Program-made: the position numbers and the translations under genes
Origin: Hydrotalea sp.
GTDB lineage: Bacteria; Bacteroidota; Bacteroidia; Chitinophagales; Chitinophagaceae
DNA length: 43,058 nucleotides
Reading direction: 5' to 3'
NCBI GenBank assembly: GCA_022402565.1
Contig: JAKRSC010000006.1
Location: forward strand, 1-43,058
Notes under the pieces: generated by a model
The model's input: only the letters and a program-made list of their open reading frames with translations
Databases searched by the model: none
What the model was told of the DNA's origin: nothing
Part shown: positions 8,872 to 17,024 of the stretch, in pieces
Layout of the letters: the number at the start of each line of letters is the position of its first letter
How positions within the stretch are numbered: position 1 is the first letter of the stretch

Positions 8872-8903
8872 CAACAAAAAAAGCCGGTCATAAAGACCGG
8901 CTT
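8872..8903 (-). terminator. Rho-independent terminator after tsf
   Basis: AAGCCGGTC and GACCGGCTT form a perfect 9-bp stem with a 5-base loop at 8881-8903. On the minus strand the stem is followed by seven Ts. It closes the rplM-rpsI-rpsB-tsf operon 23 bp after the tsf stop codon. Confidence 0.9.
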
Positions 8904-8925
8904 AGTATTCATTGTAGGAAATTAA

Positions 8926-9765
8926 TTAACCTAAAGCAACACGCTTGAAAGTGTTCACTGTAACACCACCAGCTTGCTTTAAGTATGCTTCAACAGTTAA
9001 GCTACCATCCTTAACAAAAGGTTGCGCCATCAAAGTATTTTCTTTGAAGAAAGCATTCAATTTACCTTCTGCAATTTTAGCAATCATATCCTCAGGCTTA
9101 CCAGCCATTTTAGGATCGTTCTTCATAGTATCGATTACGATGCTTCTCTCACGTTCAACTACATCAGCAGGGATACTATTAGCATCAACGGCTATTGGAT
9201 TCATTGCAGCAATTTGCATAGCTACATCTTTTCCAGCTTCAGCAGCTTCAGCAGACATTCCAACTAATACACCCATACGGTAAGCACCGTGGATATAAGA
9301 AGCAACGAATGGAGCTTCAACACGCTCAAATTTAGCAACACCAATTTTCTCGCCAATAGAAGCCAACTTATCGTTGATCATATCAGCAACGGTCATACCG
9401 TTGATAGTTACGCCATTTAATTCGTCAACCGATTTCACATCGTTTGCAACAGCAGCATCAGCGATTGATTGAGCAAAAGCAACGAAATCTGCATTCTTAC
9501 TTACGAAATCAGTCTCGCAACTAATACACAAAACAAAACCAGTTTTATTATCTGCACTTGTTTTAGCAATCACAACACCTTCTTTTGCTTCGCGATCGCT
9601 TCTTTTAGCAGCAACCTTCTGACCTTGCTTACGCAACCAGTCAATTGCAGCTTCAAAATCACCGTTGGTTTCAGTTAAAGCTTTGCGGCAATCCATCATA
9701 CCAGCACCAGTTGCTTGACGAAGCTTATTGATTTCTGCGGCCGTAATGGCAACATTTGTACTCAT
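8926..9765 (-). CDS. tsf: Translation elongation factor Ts
   Basis: A 279-residue EF-Ts, the nucleotide exchange factor of EF-Tu. The N-terminal UBA-like module contains the family signature LRQATGAGMMDCRKAL, followed by the core repeats (CETDFVSKNADF at about residue 83) and the C-terminal module. Length is typical of Bacteroidota EF-Ts. It is the last gene of the ribosomal operon, 99 bp after rpsB, and is followed by a strong terminator. Confidence 0.97.
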   Translation of the reverse strand: MSTNVAITAAEINKLRQATGAGMMDCRKALTETNGDFEAAIDWLRKQGQKVAAKRSDREAKEGVVIAKTSADNKTGFVLCISCETDFVSKNADFVAFAQSIADAAVANDVKSVDELNGVTINGMTVADMINDKLASIGEKIGVAKFERVEAPFVASYIHGAYRMGVLVGMSAEAAEAGKDVAMQIAAMNPIAVDANSIPADVVERERSIVIDTMKNDPKMAGKPEDMIAKIAEGKLNAFFKENTLMAQPFVKDGSLTVEAYLKQAGGVTVNTFKRVALG

Positions 9766-9864
9766 ATCTTCTATAATTTTTGTTCTACAAATTTCTATAG
9801 GTTTTCACCTAACCCATTTGTTGAACAGGTTATTAATTTGTAATGATTCAGTGAGATCAGAGAA

Positions 9865-10758
9865 TTACTTCTTAGCTGGACCACCCGCTGTTCTACGGCT
9901 AGCTCCACCTGCAACACGACGCTTAGGCTGTCCACCAGGACCTTCATTGCGAACACCACCGCGACGACCGCCACGAGCTGCTTCTTCTTCAGCTTCAGCT
10001 TGTAAGCGAGCTGCTTTCTTTTCAGCTTCGTTGTCTGTATCTTCTACTTCATCATCTTTAGAAGCTTGACGTTCAGCCAAACCTTCTGCAATAGCAGCAG
10101 TGATGTAGTTAGTAATAATTGCAATACTCTTTGTTGCATCATCATTAGCAGGAATAGGGAACTCAACTTTATTAGGATCACAGTTGGTATCAACCATTCC
10201 AAACGTTGTAATACCTAAGCGTTTAGCTTCAGCCAAAGCAATATGCTCATGACCAATATCTACTAAGAACAAAGCAGCTGGAAGGCGACCTAATTGAGCG
10301 ATACCACCCAATACTTTTTCCATCTTATCCTTATCACGAGCTAAGGTTAATCTTTCTTTCTTAGTTAAACTATCAGCGCTACCATCTGCCAACATTTTTT
10401 CAATGCTCTGCATTTTTTTCACGCTCTTACGAACAGTATTAAAGTTGGTTAACATACCACCTAACCAACGTTCAGTTGCAAAAGGCATGTTTACACGTTG
10501 TGCACATTCGCTTACGATTTCTTTCGCTTGCTTCTTTGTAGCAACAAACATGATTTTCTTTCCACTCTTTGCAATTTGCTTAAGAGCAGCAGCAGCTTCC
10601 TGTAAGTGATCTACTGTTTTGTTCAAATCAATGATGTGAATTCCTTTTTTCTCCGCGAAGATGTAAGGTAACATCTTAGGGTTCCACTTCTTACGCAAGT
10701 GACCAAAGTGTACACCAGCTTCTAGGAGTTGTTGTTGAAGTGAAGTGTTATTTTCCAT
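9865..10758 (-). CDS. rpsB: 30S ribosomal protein S2 with Arg/Gly-rich C-terminal tail
   Basis: A 297-residue S2. The N-terminus carries LLEAGVHFGHLRKKWNPKM, and the middle holds the conserved FLVDIGHEHIALAEAKRLGI and VDTNCDP segments. The first 225 residues cover the usual S2 fold. The last 60 residues are acidic, then basic and low in complexity (repeats of RGG, PKRR and ASRR), an extension of the type seen in some Bacteroidota. It lies between rpsI and tsf, and S2 commonly precedes EF-Ts in bacteria. Confidence 0.97.
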   Translation of the reverse strand: MENNTSLQQQLLEAGVHFGHLRKKWNPKMLPYIFAEKKGIHIIDLNKTVDHLQEAAAALKQIAKSGKKIMFVATKKQAKEIVSECAQRVNMPFATERWLGGMLTNFNTVRKSVKKMQSIEKMLADGSADSLTKKERLTLARDKDKMEKVLGGIAQLGRLPAALFLVDIGHEHIALAEAKRLGITTFGMVDTNCDPNKVEFPIPANDDATKSIAIITNYITAAIAEGLAERQASKDDEVEDTDNEAEKKAARLQAEAEEEAARGGRRGGVRNEGPGGQPKRRVAGGASRRTAGGPAKK

Positions 10759-10772
10759 TTTTTCAGATTATG

Positions 10773-10803
10773 GGCTCTTTAGCTGATGTTCAGTTGAGGA
10801 GCC
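10773..10803 (-). promoter_or_regulatory. Stem-loop in the rpsB leader
   Basis: On the minus strand GGCTC and GAGCC enclose a second small stem, CTGA-ACA-TCAG, with A-rich internal loops. The hairpin ends 14 bases before the rpsB start codon, in a 125-bp gap after rpsI. Its place suits an S2 autoregulatory leader, as S2 is known to control rpsB-tsf in E. coli, but no known leader class was recognised. Confidence 0.35.
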
Positions 10804-10883
10804 ATCGTTTTTGAATGTTAGGTTCTTGTCGAATGAAGGATGAAATTGCCGATAACAAGACCAGCAACTTCGATCCAAAATGA

Positions 10884-11273
10884 TTAACGCTTGCTGAACT
10901 GGTAGCTTCTTCTAGCTTTCTTATGACCAAACTTCTTACGTTCAACACCACGAGGATCACGCTTGAGGTATCCGGCAGCTTTCAAAGCAGGGCGGAAGTC
11001 AGGGTTGATTTCAATCAACGCTCTTGATACCGCTAGCTTAGTTGCTTCTGCCTGTCCTTTTAATCCACCACCTTGTGCATTCACAACTACGTTGTATTTT
11101 CCAACAACATCAGCGGTTTTTAAAGGAGCTTCCACTTGGTTCTGAAGATATACCAAAGGGAAATATTCTTTGTAGTCTCTACCGTTTACAGTAATACTGC
11201 CTTCACCCTTGCTCATAAAAACACGGATGACAGCTTCCTTACGACGGCCTACTGCATTTTTTTGTTTTTCCAT
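10884..11273 (-). CDS. rpsI: 30S ribosomal protein S9
   Basis: A 129-residue S9. The start (NAVGRRKEAVIRVFMSKGEGSI) and the strongly conserved C-terminus (RDPRGVERKKFGHKKARRSYQFSKR) are diagnostic. The C-terminal basic tail reaches the ribosomal P site. The gene follows rplM by 38 bp, the universal L13-S9 pairing. Confidence 0.98.
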   Translation of the reverse strand: MEKQKNAVGRRKEAVIRVFMSKGEGSITVNGRDYKEYFPLVYLQNQVEAPLKTADVVGKYNVVVNAQGGGLKGQAEATKLAVSRALIEINPDFRPALKAAGYLKRDPRGVERKKFGHKKARRSYQFSKR

Positions 11274-11311
11274 TGTTCAATACTTATGCTCTGGTTGATG
11301 ACCAAAACTGG

Positions 11312-11755
11312 TTAAAAGGTAAATTGTTTAGGATTTTGCGCTGTATGTGGATGAGATGCGCCAGCATATACAAATAACTTCTTGTACATCTTGCGACCTA
11401 ATCTGTTCTTAGGCAACATGCCCTTTACAGCACGCTCAATAATCACTTCTGGACGACGCTTCAATAAATCACCAGCAGCTTCTTCTCTTAAACCGCCTGG
11501 GTAACCACTGAAGTTTTGGTAAACTTTGTCTTCTAACTTGTTTCCGGTAAATGCAACCTTGTCGGCATTAATCACAATTACGTAATCTCCGCAGTCAACG
11601 TGAGGAGTGTAATATGCTTTGTTTTTACCGCGCAATACAGCGGCAATCTTAGAACACATCCGACCTACGGTTTGATTAGTACCGTCCACAACGTACCAAT
11701 TACGCTGCACGGTAGCCGCATTCGCATGTTTGGTGGTGAAATGTAATTTGCTCAT
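11312..11755 (-). CDS. rplM: 50S ribosomal protein L13
   Basis: A 147-residue L13 starting MSKLHFTTKHANAATVQRNWYVVD, with the family core QTVGRMCSKIAAVLRGKNK and VKGMLPKNRLGRKMYKKL. An in-frame ATG further up (11851) would add 32 unrelated residues and lies above the promoter at 11818-11825, so the start at 11755 is preferred. It is the first gene of the L13-S9-S2-EF-Ts operon. Confidence 0.96.
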   Translation of the reverse strand: MSKLHFTTKHANAATVQRNWYVVDGTNQTVGRMCSKIAAVLRGKNKAYYTPHVDCGDYVIVINADKVAFTGNKLEDKVYQNFSGYPGGLREEAAGDLLKRRPEVIIERAVKGMLPKNRLGRKMYKKLFVYAGASHPHTAQNPKQFTF

Positions 11756-11773
11756 ATAATTTTTTTTAGTGAT

Positions 11774-11813
11774 GCTGTCGCTATCCCAACAGCTCGGAAC
11801 CCTATTTTTAGGG
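11774..11813 (-). promoter_or_regulatory. Two-hairpin 5' leader of the rplM operon
   Basis: The inferred transcript starts almost exactly at a perfect hairpin (CCCTA-AAAA-TAGGG, 11800-11813). A second hairpin (GCTGT...ACAGC, 11774-11793) follows before the ATG. A 5'-terminal stem-loop can protect an mRNA, and L13 leaders exist in other bacteria, so a stability or autoregulatory role is plausible. No named leader class was identified. Confidence 0.4.
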
Positions 11814-11817
11814 AGTG

Positions 11818-11825
11818 CAAAGGTA
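11818..11825 (-). promoter_or_regulatory. -10 element of the rplM-rpsI-rpsB-tsf promoter
   Basis: The minus strand reads TACCTTTG, a perfect TAnnTTTG. Transcription should start about four bases downstream, giving a leader near 58 bases before the rplM ATG. Confidence 0.7.
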
Positions 11826-11995
11826 GGAGCATTTATGAGCAAAAAATGCATTTTTGTCCTTCTTTTTTATATCGAACCTACACAAGTGGTTGATTTTCAA
11901 TAAAAATTTTGTTGCACTTTTTGCATCTGCAGCCTAAATGCCCAGTTTTAATGCAATTTCCCTTCCCTTACCTTTACAACTTCATTTACCAGTAC

Positions 11996-13156
11996 GTGAG
12001 AAAAATTACCGCTTCGCAAATATTCAATGGACAAAAATGGCTTACAGAGCAAGCAATTCTTTTGGAAAATGATGGCACCATTGTAGACATAATTCCAACT
12101 AATGATGCCGGACTAGATATTGAAGAATACAATGGCATTTTATCGCCCGGTTTTATAAATGCACATTGTCATGTGGAACTGAGTCACATGAAAAATGAAA
12201 TTCCGCCACATACCGGATTAGTAGGCTTTATTGAACAAATATTGAAAAGAAGAGATTTTCTAAGTCAAGAGGAGCAAAGTAAGTATCACACAGAAGCTTT
12301 GCAACTGATGTGGGATAATGGCATTGTTGCTGTAGGTGATATATGTAATGGCACATCTAGTATTATTCCGAAGTTACAAAGTCCATTAATGTTTCACCAT
12401 TTCCTTGAGGTAAGCGGATGGGTTCCTGCAGGAGCGCCTTTGCGCATGGAAAAAATAAAAGAACTGCAAACTAGCTTTGCTGAACACTTCAACCATAAGC
12501 ATATTAGTATTACGCCTCATGCGCCTTATTCTGTTTCATCGCGTTTATGGAAGGAATTAAAAAACACTTTTGCCGACCAAATTATTTCTATCCATAACCA
12601 AGAAACCGTACCAGAAAATGAGCTGTTTCAATATGGAACGGGTGCTTTCATTGATTTTTATAATCGACTCAACCTTATTAATTCAGAATTTAAGCCAAGC
12701 GGAATAACAAGCTTCCAAAGCGTTGCACCCTATTTACAACATGCAAAGCAGGTGATTCTTGTTCATAATACAGAAATTAGTGAAACCGATCTTTTACTCA
12801 TCCAACAACTCAACCGAGAAATTTCAGTAAACTTTTTTGCCTGCATTTGTATAGCTGCCAATTTATATATCGAAAATAAAGTGCCGCCCATTCCTCTTTT
12901 GCAAGAGGCTGGAATTCCCATTTGTTTAGGCACAGATAGTTTGGCAAGCAATACTGAGTTGAATGTACTTCATGAAATTCAACTCATTCATGAACAATTT
13001 CCGAGCATCTCTTGGGAGCAAACCTTGCAGTGGGCCACGTGGAATGGTGCGCAGGCTTTAGGCATGGCTGACCAATTTGGAAAGCTTGAAAAAGGCAGGA
13101 AGCCAGGAATTTGCCTGATTGATCCGAGTTCCTATTCTGTACAAAAGCTCGCCTAA
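11996..13156 (+). CDS. Amidohydrolase-superfamily deaminase/hydrolase
   Basis: A metal-dependent hydrolase of the cytosine deaminase/ATZ-TRZ type, about 386 residues. Visible motifs are the metal-binding HxH (FINAHCHVELSHM), the later His region (ISITPHAPYSVS), the HNTE segment and the catalytic Asp in CLGTDSLASN. Bacteroidota members of this branch are often annotated as aminofutalosine deaminase-like, an enzyme of the futalosine menaquinone route; the substrate cannot be settled here. A GTG start at 11996 (VRKITASQIFNG) is preferred because the reading frame above it (from 11909) has no family similarity and holds a -10-like TACCTTTA at 11969. It converges on tatD with a 3-bp overlap. Confidence 0.8.
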   Translation: MRKITASQIFNGQKWLTEQAILLENDGTIVDIIPTNDAGLDIEEYNGILSPGFINAHCHVELSHMKNEIPPHTGLVGFIEQILKRRDFLSQEEQSKYHTEALQLMWDNGIVAVGDICNGTSSIIPKLQSPLMFHHFLEVSGWVPAGAPLRMEKIKELQTSFAEHFNHKHISITPHAPYSVSSRLWKELKNTFADQIISIHNQETVPENELFQYGTGAFIDFYNRLNLINSEFKPSGITSFQSVAPYLQHAKQVILVHNTEISETDLLLIQQLNREISVNFFACICIAANLYIENKVPPIPLLQEAGIPICLGTDSLASNTELNVLHEIQLIHEQFPSISWEQTLQWATWNGAQALGMADQFGKLEKGRKPGICLIDPSSYSVQKLA

Positions 13157-13929
13157 ACAAGCTCAGTTTTAAACAATCTTAGTGCATTTTGTGTGGTAGC
13201 ATGCGCCACTTCCTCAGGCGACTTTTCAAGTGCAATGGCTACCTGATTTAACACCAATTGCACATAAGCACTTTCATTCCTTTTACCTCTGTGCGGCACA
13301 GGTGTTAAATAGGGCGCATCTGTTTCTAAAATGAGAAATTCTAAAGGTATATGTCGAATAACCTCTGGAAGTTTAGCCGACTTGTAAGTGACCACCCCAC
13401 CAATACCCAGCATAAAATCCATTTGAATGATTTGTTCAGCACTCTCACGGCTACCACTAAAGCAGTGGAAAACACCTCTTAATCCTTTAGCAGCAAAAGG
13501 CTTCACCAAATCTATCGTTTCCTGCATAGCATTTCTAGTATGAATCACCACGGGCAAATCTTTTTCTAGCGCCCATTGCATTTGCCTCACAAATGCCTCC
13601 ACCTGCTGCGCTGAAAACTCGGTACTCCAATAATGATCGAGTCCAATTTCACCCACCGCTATAAAACTTCTTTTTTCAAGCCATTCTTGTACATGCCTTA
13701 ATTCAGGTTCTACTTGTTCATTCACATAACACGGGTGTAAGCCCATCATAGCAAAACATGTTCCTGGGTGCTGAGACTCAACTTGTAACATAGCTTGGGT
13801 ATGATTGGAGTCAATGGCAGGCAGATACATATGTTGTACCCCCGCTTGCTTTGCCCTTTCAATCATGAAATCTCTATCGTCTGCAAATTCTTCTGCATAT
13901 AAATGACAATGTGTATCAATCAGTACCAT
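13153..13929 (-). CDS. TatD family metal-dependent deoxyribonuclease
   Basis: A 258-residue TIM-barrel hydrolase. Metal ligands are visible in DTHCHLYAEEF (residues 5-15), VGEIGLDHYW, VIHTRNAMQET, FHCFSGS and ILETDAPYLTP. This is the TatD/YcfH group of 3'-5' DNA/RNA processing nucleases and D-aminoacyl-type hydrolases. The start at 13929 directly precedes the first metal motif. A near-consensus -10 (GATTTTTG) sits four bases above the ATG, so the mRNA may be leaderless. Confidence 0.9.
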   Translation of the reverse strand: MVLIDTHCHLYAEEFADDRDFMIERAKQAGVQHMYLPAIDSNHTQAMLQVESQHPGTCFAMMGLHPCYVNEQVEPELRHVQEWLEKRSFIAVGEIGLDHYWSTEFSAQQVEAFVRQMQWALEKDLPVVIHTRNAMQETIDLVKPFAAKGLRGVFHCFSGSRESAEQIIQMDFMLGIGGVVTYKSAKLPEVIRHIPLEFLILETDAPYLTPVPHRGKRNESAYVQLVLNQVAIALEKSPEEVAHATTQNALRLFKTELV

Positions 13930-13972
13930 TTTGCAAAAATCTGTTATTCAAAACGATTTCAATGTGCCAAAG

Positions 13973-14150
13973 AAAAAAACAAGCTTTTTTTCTCGGCTTG
14001 AAAATAAATGTTCGACGCTTGGCGTTATTATGTACGCTTGGATTCGTACCCATTGGAACCAAAGCAATGCACTGCATTGCCAAGGAACTGGTTATTGTGT
14101 GAGCAGTAACCATCCATCCACCCATCCTAGCAAGCTTAAACAGGGGCCAA
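13973..14150 (-). ncRNA. Candidate structured small RNA, class unknown
   Basis: On the minus strand a perfect -10 match (TAGGTTTG, 14156-14163) precedes about 175 bases rich in self-complementary segments. The segment ends in CAAGC-loop-GCTTG followed by seven Ts (13973-14000). The strongest internal stem is GCAATGC/GCATTGC, flanked by GGTTA/TAACC and by ACGC/GCGT. Length is in the range of 6S-type RNAs, but I could not find the tmRNA, SRP, RNase P or 6S consensus. The call is based only on promoter, structure and terminator. Confidence 0.35.
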
Positions 14151-14242
14151 TTGGCCAAACCTACCCAGGAAACGGCAGACTAAAGGAACAACTAAAAGAC
14201 TGGACTTAAGACATTAAACGCTGTTTTCATAGGGTACGGATT

Positions 14243-14272
14243 AAAAAACGAGCCGGGGTTTCTACCCCGGCT
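14243..14272 (-). terminator. Terminator after the polysaccharide deacetylase gene
   Basis: AGCCGGGG and CCCCGGCT form a perfect 8-bp GC-rich stem with a 6-base loop (14251-14272). On the minus strand it is followed by CG and six Ts. The hairpin begins only two bases after the stop codon. Confidence 0.88.
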
Positions 14273-14274
14273 TT

Positions 14275-14895
14275 CTATTTTGTATACGCATTTGATTTCC
14301 ACCCTTTTTCTCGCAACCAAGTCAATGTGGATGGCAAACCTTTTTGAAGCCTTGGCCATGCTTTTTCGGAATCGTGGAATACAATTATACTTCCTGCTTC
14401 TATTTGAGGTAACATTTGCTGAATCATAAGAGCGGGGTCTAATTGCACATCAAAATCACCACTCAACACATCCCACATCACCAATTCATAACCTTTTTGA
14501 GTCAGTGCTTTCATCTGAAATGGCGTCATTTTTCCATAAGGCGGACGAAACAAATGAGAACTAATGTGCTTGGCTGCCTCATCAATATCAGATAGGTAGG
14601 TCTTTCGCTGGGTTATCCAACCATTCATGTGATGCATGGTATGATTTCCAACTGCATGTCCTCTTTTTATGATTTCTTCATAAACCTGCGGATAAGCTGC
14701 TACATTCTTTCCAATACAAAAAAAAGTGGCTTTTGCATCAAAAGCATCTAACTGATCCAATACCCAAGGAGTGATAGTTGGGTGAGGGCCATCGTCAAAA
14801 GTTAAAAAAACTGTATCGGAAACCCTTTTAACTTTCCAAGTACAAGATGGAGTTAACAAAGGAAGCAGCGCTGGTGTTTTAACCCGATAATACAT
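14275..14895 (-). CDS. Polysaccharide deacetylase (NodB domain) family protein
   Basis: A 206-residue NodB-fold carbohydrate esterase. Motifs in order: MT1 LTFDDGPHP, MT2 GNHTMHH, MT3 LFRPPYGK, MT4 MWDVLSGDFD and MT5 IIVFHDSEKAW. These carry the catalytic Asp, the metal-binding Asp-His-His and the C-terminal His. It likely removes acetyl groups from a cell-wall or surface glycan. The protein has no clear signal peptide. The ATG at 14895 is preferred over 14913 because a -10-like TACTTTTA (14901-14908) lies between them. It is divergent from gltX. Confidence 0.88.
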   Translation of the reverse strand: MYYRVKTPALLPLLTPSCTWKVKRVSDTVFLTFDDGPHPTITPWVLDQLDAFDAKATFFCIGKNVAAYPQVYEEIIKRGHAVGNHTMHHMNGWITQRKTYLSDIDEAAKHISSHLFRPPYGKMTPFQMKALTQKGYELVMWDVLSGDFDVQLDPALMIQQMLPQIEAGSIIVFHDSEKAWPRLQKGLPSTLTWLREKGWKSNAYTK

Positions 14896-14969
14896 GGTTA
14901 TAAAAGTAACCATTGCAATTCAATAACTGTCATCTTATGTTGTTGTTTTCATTCCACCCTGCCTAGGAC

Positions 14970-14977
14970 TATATTTG
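14970..14977 (+). promoter_or_regulatory. -10 element of gltX
   Basis: TATATTTG is a perfect TAnnTTTG and is only four bases from the gltX ATG. The transcript would begin at or within a base or two of the start codon, so it is probably leaderless. Confidence 0.65.
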
Positions 14978-14981
14978 CAGC

Positions 14982-16499
14982 ATGAATGAACATAAAGTGA
15001 GGGTGCGTTTTGCCCCGTCTCCAACAGGTGGGTTGCACCTGGGTGGCGTGAGAACAGTCTTATTTAATTATTTATTCGCTAAACAACAAGGCGGCGATTT
15101 TATCCTTCGAATTGAAGATACCGATCAAAGCAGGTTTGTGCCTGGTGCTGAAGAATATATTTTCAACACCTTGACTTGGTGCGGACTTGTTCCCGATGAA
15201 AGTCCAGTACACGGTGGTTCATATGGCCCCTATCGCCAAAGCGAAAGAAAACCCATGTACCTACCTTATGCGCAACAACTGGTAGAAGCCGGACAAGCCT
15301 ACTATGCATTTGACACGCCAGAACAGCTAGATAATATGCGCAAAGAGCATCCTAACTTTCAATACAACCATCAGTTTCGCTTGAAGTTGAGCAATAGCTT
15401 GACCTTACCCAAAGAAGAAGTAGCTCAAAAAATTGCAAATGGTGAACCCTATGTCATTCGCATTTTAATGCCCGCGAATGAAACGGTAGTATTGCACGAC
15501 TTAATACGTGGTGAAGTGAGTTTTGATACGGCACAAAGCGATGATAAAGTGTTGCTGAAAGCCGATGGCATGCCTACCTATCACTTGGCTGTTGTGGTAG
15601 ATGATTTTCATATGAAAATAACCCATGCATTTAGAGGTGAAGAGTGGTTGCCCAGCGCACCTATTCATGTTTTGTTGTGGAAGTATTTATTTGGATTAGA
15701 TGCCATGCCAAAATGGGCACATTTACCGCTGATTTTAAAACCAGATGGACATGGTAAATTGAGCAAGCGAGATGGTGAAAGATTAGGCTTTCCTGTTTTT
15801 GCGAAAGAATGGAAAGATCCAACAACGGGTGAATTAACTAGTGGATTTAAAGAAAGAGGCTTCCTACCAGAAGCGTTCATAAATATGCTGGCCATGTTGG
15901 GCTGGAATGATGGTACCGATCAAGAAGTATTTAGCTTAGAAGAATTGTTGCAAAAATTCAACTTGGAAAGAGTTCATAAAGGTGGAGCAAGATTCGATTT
16001 TGAAAAAGCTACTTGGTTCAACCAGGAATGGATGAAGCGCATGAGCACTTTAGCACTCACAGAAAAAGTACAACCTATTTTAGAAGCATCCCTTCAATCA
16101 AAACTTGCCACAGAGAAAGTCATGCAGGCTGTTGAAATGACCAGAGAGCGTTGTGCATTACTAAATGACTTTATCACGCAGGCAGGATTTTTATTTGCCA
16201 CACCAGCATCGTATGATATAGCTTCTATTCAACCTAAATGGGATGAGAAAAAACAACACTTTTTTAAAGCATTTGTAGTTGAGTTGGGCAAAATCTCCGA
16301 ATGGAATGCCCCTGCTATAGAAGCGAGATTTAAAGAATTAGCTGCAGAACAAGGAGTAAAACCAGGCGACTGTATGCTGCCACTCAGAGTTATGTTAGTA
16401 GGCGGTAAGTTTGGTCCAGGTGTATTTGATATTGCTGCATTTATTGGCGCTGCTGCAACAATAGAAAGGATTGAGCAAGTATTGGGACAATTAGGCTAA
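14982..16499 (+). CDS. gltX: Glutamate--tRNA ligase
   Basis: A 505-residue class I aminoacyl-tRNA synthetase. The HIGH-type motif is in RFAPSPTGGLHLGGVRT (residues 8-24) and the KMSKS-type motif in GKLSKRDG (about residue 258). The fold continues into the helical anticodon-binding domain typical of GluRS. It charges tRNA-Glu. The start at 14982 directly precedes the conserved N-terminal strand and has a promoter four bases above. Confidence 0.97.
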   Translation: MNEHKVRVRFAPSPTGGLHLGGVRTVLFNYLFAKQQGGDFILRIEDTDQSRFVPGAEEYIFNTLTWCGLVPDESPVHGGSYGPYRQSERKPMYLPYAQQLVEAGQAYYAFDTPEQLDNMRKEHPNFQYNHQFRLKLSNSLTLPKEEVAQKIANGEPYVIRILMPANETVVLHDLIRGEVSFDTAQSDDKVLLKADGMPTYHLAVVVDDFHMKITHAFRGEEWLPSAPIHVLLWKYLFGLDAMPKWAHLPLILKPDGHGKLSKRDGERLGFPVFAKEWKDPTTGELTSGFKERGFLPEAFINMLAMLGWNDGTDQEVFSLEELLQKFNLERVHKGGARFDFEKATWFNQEWMKRMSTLALTEKVQPILEASLQSKLATEKVMQAVEMTRERCALLNDFITQAGFLFATPASYDIASIQPKWDEKKQHFFKAFVVELGKISEWNAPAIEARFKELAAEQGVKPGDCMLPLRVMLVGGKFGPGVFDIAAFIGAAATIERIEQVLGQLG

Positions 16500-16544
16500 A
16501 GTTTTTAACTGACATTTATCAGATACTGATGTTGAGAAAGATAG

Positions 16545-16551
16545 TATTTTG
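16545..16551 (+). promoter_or_regulatory. -10-like element of the B12-binding gene
   Basis: TATTTTG is one base short of TAnnTTTG and sits 21 bases above the ATG at 16573. It overlaps the alternative upstream TTG start (16549), which argues against that start. Confidence 0.4.
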
Positions 16552-16572
16552 CACAAGTTTAATGACGCAGTT

Positions 16573-16989
16573 ATGAGTGAAACTACCAGACCTATACGAG
16601 TATTGGTTGCCAAAGTTGGATTAGATGGCCACGACCGTGGTGCTAAAGTAATTGCTACTGCACTGCGCGATGCAGGGATGGAAGTAATTTATACGGGTTT
16701 GCGCCAAACACCTGAAATGGTAGTAAGTGCTGCTTTACAAGAAGATGTTGACGCTATAGGTGTAAGCATTTTGAGCGGTGCTCATATGACCGTTTTTCCA
16801 AAGCTTATTGCACTCATGAAAGAAAAGAATATGCATGATGTGCTGTTAACTGGAGGTGGAATTATTCCAGATGAAGATATGGATAGCTTATCACAACTTG
16901 GAGTAGGTAAATTGTTCCATCCAGGAGCCAAGACTTCAGATATTGCAGCGTATATCCACGATTGGGTAAAAGAGCATCGTTCGTTCTAA
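16573..16989 (+). CDS. Stand-alone cobalamin-binding domain (methylmalonyl-CoA mutase C-terminal type)
   Basis: A 138-residue protein made only of the B12-binding Rossmann-like domain. The base-off/His-on motif DxHxxG is present ([11 protein letters not shown], near residue 18), with later GVSILSGAH and LLTGGGIIP segments. Such small subunits pair with a separate catalytic subunit to form methylmalonyl-CoA or isobutyryl-CoA type mutases; no catalytic subunit is in the window. Methylmalonyl-CoA epimerase lies 15.5 kb away (32130), so the propionate/succinate route is likely present. The ATG at 16573 begins the conserved part. Confidence 0.85.
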   Translation: MSETTRPIRVLVAKVGLDGHDRGAKVIATALRDAGMEVIYTGLRQTPEMVVSAALQEDVDAIGVSILSGAHMTVFPKLIALMKEKNMHDVLLTGGGIIPDEDMDSLSQLGVGKLFHPGAKTSDIAAYIHDWVKEHRSF

Positions 16990-17012
16990 ACTAATTTTTC
17001 AGTTGAGATGGT

Positions 17013-17020
17013 TAATTTAG
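17013..17020 (+). promoter_or_regulatory. -10-like element of the Crp-type regulator gene
   Basis: TAATTTAG differs from TAnnTTTG at one base and lies exactly four bases before the ATG, the same geometry as in gltX and gldF, suggesting a leaderless mRNA. Confidence 0.4.
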
Positions 17021-17024
17021 TAGC

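Larger units (their letters stand above)
13930..14274. other. 345-bp gene-free stretch with several inverted repeats
   Basis: No convincing protein gene is present. The stretch holds four inverted repeats: ACGCTTGGCGT, GTACG...CGTAC, GCAATGC-ACT-GCATTGC (around 14065-14081) and GGCCAATTGGCC (around 14145-14156). It also holds a minus-strand -10 match and two terminator-like hairpins. The right-hand hairpin ends the polysaccharide deacetylase gene; the rest may be a non-coding RNA described separately. Confidence 0.6.

Noticed and set aside
11756..11851. N-terminal extension of L13
   Set aside because: The extra 32 residues are not part of L13 and cover the promoter and leader hairpins.
13931..14209. 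Plus-strand open reading frame of 92 codons next to tatD
   Set aside because: The translation has no recognisable domain, overlaps several inverted repeats and lacks a promoter; the stretch is better explained as structured RNA or spacer.
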